Below are positions 62,193-64,000 of a DNA stretch of 64,000 nt, piece after piece; positions within the stretch are counted from its first letter, which is position 1; every line of letters starts with the position of its first letter. The stretch lies in assembly GCA_014872815.1 (NCBI GenBank), contig WKFK01000010.1, forward strand, positions 124,001 to 188,000, read 5' to 3'. Origin of the DNA: Paracoccaceae bacterium (GTDB lineage: Bacteria > Pseudomonadota > Alphaproteobacteria > Rhodobacterales > Rhodobacteraceae). The position numbers and the translations under genes are program-made. Below the pieces are notes generated by a model. The model was given only the letters and a program-made list of their open reading frames with translations, searched no databases and was not told the DNA's origin.

Positions 62193-62631
62193 ATCTGTCC
62201 CCCTGGCTGCGGGTGCTGCCGCTTGCTCGTGGCGCAAAACCGCTGAATTTCTAGCGCATTCACCCTAGAAACTGGCCTGCCGTATCTGCAAGATAAACTT
62301 CGGCGCGCCTTGGTGCTCTGGGGGCCAATGACCTGCGCAGCGTCGATTGGCTGTCTCTCATATCCTTGGTTTTTAAGGGTTAGGCCAGAGTATTTTCAAA
62401 GATTTGTAGAAAGAGTTGCAGGCGCATAGGCTAAGCCTTTGCCTAAGTTTTGCGCAGGTTTTCGGGTGTTTCGGGCGGGTGGGCTGCACGCGATAGGGGA
62501 TTTTAGGAGTCGATTTTTCTTGGTTTTGCCCAGATTTGCGGTAGCGTTGACCTAATAGGACCTCACTTTGAATTTTTTTCTGCGGCGCCTGACTATTTTG
62601 GCGTGCTCTCATTCCCACAAGGAGGTGTCAC
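62193..62631. other. divergent intergenic region between nucleoside transporter and DUF3604 gene
   Basis: No protein gene is supported in these 439 bp. The left part carries an inverted repeat (62248-62271). The right part is AT-rich near 62560-62580 and should hold the DUF3604 promoter; TTGACC at 62547 region is a possible -35 box without an obvious -10 partner. A strong AAGGAGG ribosome site ends the region. Confidence 0.5.
62248..62271. promoter_or_regulatory. inverted repeat upstream of nucleoside transporter operon
   Basis: TTTCTAG and CTAGAAA are perfect 7-bp arms separated by 10 bases, giving a 24-bp element with centres about one helical turn and a half apart. It lies 56 bases upstream of the ATPase start codon, a fitting place for an operator. 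Confidence 0.5.
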
Positions 62632-64000
62632 ATGGTTTCAACAGTTACTTCGATCAATCAGACAACGTCGAGGCGTGCGTTGGTTTGTGCGGCGGCACTG
62701 GGTGCGGCGACGCTCCTGCTCGCGACTCACGGTAAGGCGCAGGTTGTGCCCTCTGAGGAGGCCGCAGAAAGCGGCTTTGCCGACGCGCCGTTTTCGCCCT
62801 ATGCCAATCGGTCCTTCCCGACGTTCCCATTGTGGGGCGAGACCCATTTGCACACGGGGCTGTCGCTGGATGCGGGGGCGTTTGGCAACATTCTGGGACC
62901 GGATGACGCCTGGCGGTTTGCCAAGGGGGAGCAGGTGGTGTCCTCCACCGGGCAGCCGGTGAAGCTGAGCCGTCCGCTGGATTGGATGGTGTTGACCGAT
63001 CACACCGATCTGATGGGGTTTGCGCCGGATTTGCAGGCGGGCAAGCCGGGGGTGCTTGCAGACCCAAAGGGGCGCGAGTGGCATGAAGGGTACAAGAAAG
63101 GCGGGGCAGAGGCCGGGAAGACGGCGTTTGACCTGATCACCAACTTCTCTCAGATGACCTTGCCGGAGTTGCTGGTGGAGAGTTACAGTCCTGGTGCGGA
63201 TCCCTTTGCCTTTACCTGGGAAAAGATTGTGAATGCAGCCGAGGAACACAATGATCCAGGGCGGTTCACCGCCTTTATCGGCTTTGAGTGGACCTCTGTG
63301 CCCAAAGGCTTCAACCTGCACCGCAACGTTATGTTGCGCGATGGGCCGACGCGGGCTTTGCAAGTGGTGCCACCGGTGACACAGCCGCCCTATGGCGACA
63401 CCGATCCCTATCACCTGTGGAATTGGCTGGAAGAGTATCAGGAGAAAACCGGCGGGCGGGCTGTGGCCTTTGCCCACAACGGCAACCTGTCCAATGGCTG
63501 GATGTTCCCGACGGAGGACACCTATCACGGGGGCAAGGTCGATGAGGAATATGTGCAGCTGCGTGCCAAATGGGAGCCGCATTACGAAGTCACACAGATC
63601 AAAGGGGATGGTGAGGCACATCCGTTCCTGAGCCCGGATGACGAGTTTGCCGACTACGAGAACTGGGATGTTGGGAACCTTGACCTGACGGAATTGAAAA
63701 CCGAGGAGATGCTGGCGGGGGAATATGCCCGGGAGGCGCTGAAGCAGGGCTTGGCGCTGGAGAAGAAGTTTGGCGTGAACCCCTTTAAATTTGGTCTGGG
63801 GGGCGCAACGGACAGCCACACGGCGCTAGCGACCGCTGAGGAAGAGAACTTTTTCTCCAAGTCGGTGAGTGTGGAGCCGTCCCCGACACGGATTGAGCAT
63901 CCGTTTGTGAAGAGCGACTTGGGGGAAATTGCCGGTCACCAACTGGTGGCGTCCGGCTACACGGCCGTTTGGGCGACGGAGAACACCCGCTCTGCGATCT
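62632..64000 (+). CDS. secreted DUF3604 domain protein (3' end outside window)
   Basis: The frame is open from ATG 62632 to the window edge, 456 codons. A signal-like N-terminus with two Arg ([20 protein letters not shown]) suggests export, possibly by Tat although the twin-arginine context is weak. The DUF3604 pattern is clear: [65 protein letters not shown] and [20 protein letters not shown], a PHP-like metal-binding arrangement rich in His and Asp. Function is unknown. AAGGAGG precedes the start at 6 bases. Confidence 0.9.
   Translation, partial: MVSTVTSINQTTSRRALVCAAALGAATLLLATHGKAQVVPSEEAAESGFADAPFSPYANRSFPTFPLWGETHLHTGLSLDAGAFGNILGPDDAWRFAKGEQVVSSTGQPVKLSRPLDWMVLTDHTDLMGFAPDLQAGKPGVLADPKGREWHEGYKKGGAEAGKTAFDLITNFSQMTLPELLVESYSPGADPFAFTWEKIVNAAEEHNDPGRFTAFIGFEWTSVPKGFNLHRNVMLRDGPTRALQVVPPVTQPPYGDTDPYHLWNWLEEYQEKTGGRAVAFAHNGNLSNGWMFPTEDTYHGGKVDEEYVQLRAKWEPHYEVTQIKGDGEAHPFLSPDDEFADYENWDVGNLDLTELKTEEMLAGEYAREALKQGLALEKKFGVNPFKFGLGGATDSHTALATAEEENFFSKSVSVEPSPTRIEHPFVKSDLGEIAGHQLVASGYTAVWATENTRSAI

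Noticed and set aside
62373..62618. 81-codon frame on the minus strand before the DUF3604 gene
   Set aside because: Low-quality codon pattern, many Lys/Gln/Ser, no ribosome site; it lies in a promoter region.

Overview
The window reads as a chromosome segment of an alphaproteobacterium of the marine Roseobacter group (Rhodobacteraceae). The basis is high GC content, dense and often overlapping genes (repeated ATGA and TGATG junctions), and a gene set typical of that group: a dimethylglycine dehydrogenase fused to a GcvT domain, BioMNY, a urease operon with small extra genes, and a solo LuxR-type regulator. This is inferred from gene content and codon use only; no species can be named. About 60 protein genes are supported. 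I saw no rRNA, tRNA, CRISPR array, insertion sequence or phage gene.

Layout. (1) 1-4283, minus: nitrate assimilation: nasT, nasS, an RNA leader with an ANTAR-type hairpin and an intrinsic terminator, nrtA, and nrtB cut by the window edge. (2) 4470-13360, minus: a nutrient uptake and catabolism operon with an M20 hydrolase, peptide-type ABC transporter, cupin, aldehyde dehydrogenase and SDR. It is read away from a PAS-LuxR regulator (13507-14040) that has a palindrome in front of it. (3) 14049-16613, plus: a VOC gene remnant, a DUF1801 gene and ilvD. (4) 16811-22456, minus: biotin transporter bioMNY followed by an acyl-CoA ligase, a thiolase and an aspartoacylase-like deacylase; the bioY-ligase-thiolase set recalls Bacillus subtilis yhfUTS. 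(5) 22603-29841, minus: urease structural and accessory genes ureDABCEFG interleaved with five small or unknown genes; ureD has an N-terminal reading-frame problem.

(6) 30088-37517, mostly plus: rpe, an SH3 protein (minus), a 2-hydroxyacid dehydrogenase, thpR, ggt, a D-lactate/glycolate-type FAD dehydrogenase and an NAD-dependent epimerase. (7) 37564-39212, minus: panB-panC, diverging from the dimethylglycine dehydrogenase (39394-41901). (8) 41953-47975: EF-hand protein, AhpD-like protein, an operon of aldo/keto reductase, FAD oxidoreductase and DUF938 methyltransferase, then a divergent LysR-SDR pair sharing a near-perfect 31-bp inverted repeat, and a flavodoxin-fold quinone reductase. (9) 48172-54835: solo LuxR regulator, Lrp/AsnC regulator diverging from trxB, a membrane adenylate cyclase with an internal [2Fe-2S] domain, and a sulfate-activating enzyme (Sat-CysC) whose frame continues upstream into a MarR-like DNA-binding domain behind a perfect 20-bp palindrome. 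(10) 54902-62192, minus: fasciclin protein, secreted amidohydrolase and a nucleoside-type (BMP family) ABC transporter. (11) 62632-64000, plus: start of a DUF3604 protein.

The most interesting points are the MarR-Sat-CysC reading frame with its palindrome, the redox-type cyclase, the biotin transporter linked to acyl-CoA genes, the nitrate attenuator, a 42-bp dispersed repeat present twice, and the small genes and ureD frame anomaly in the urease operon.
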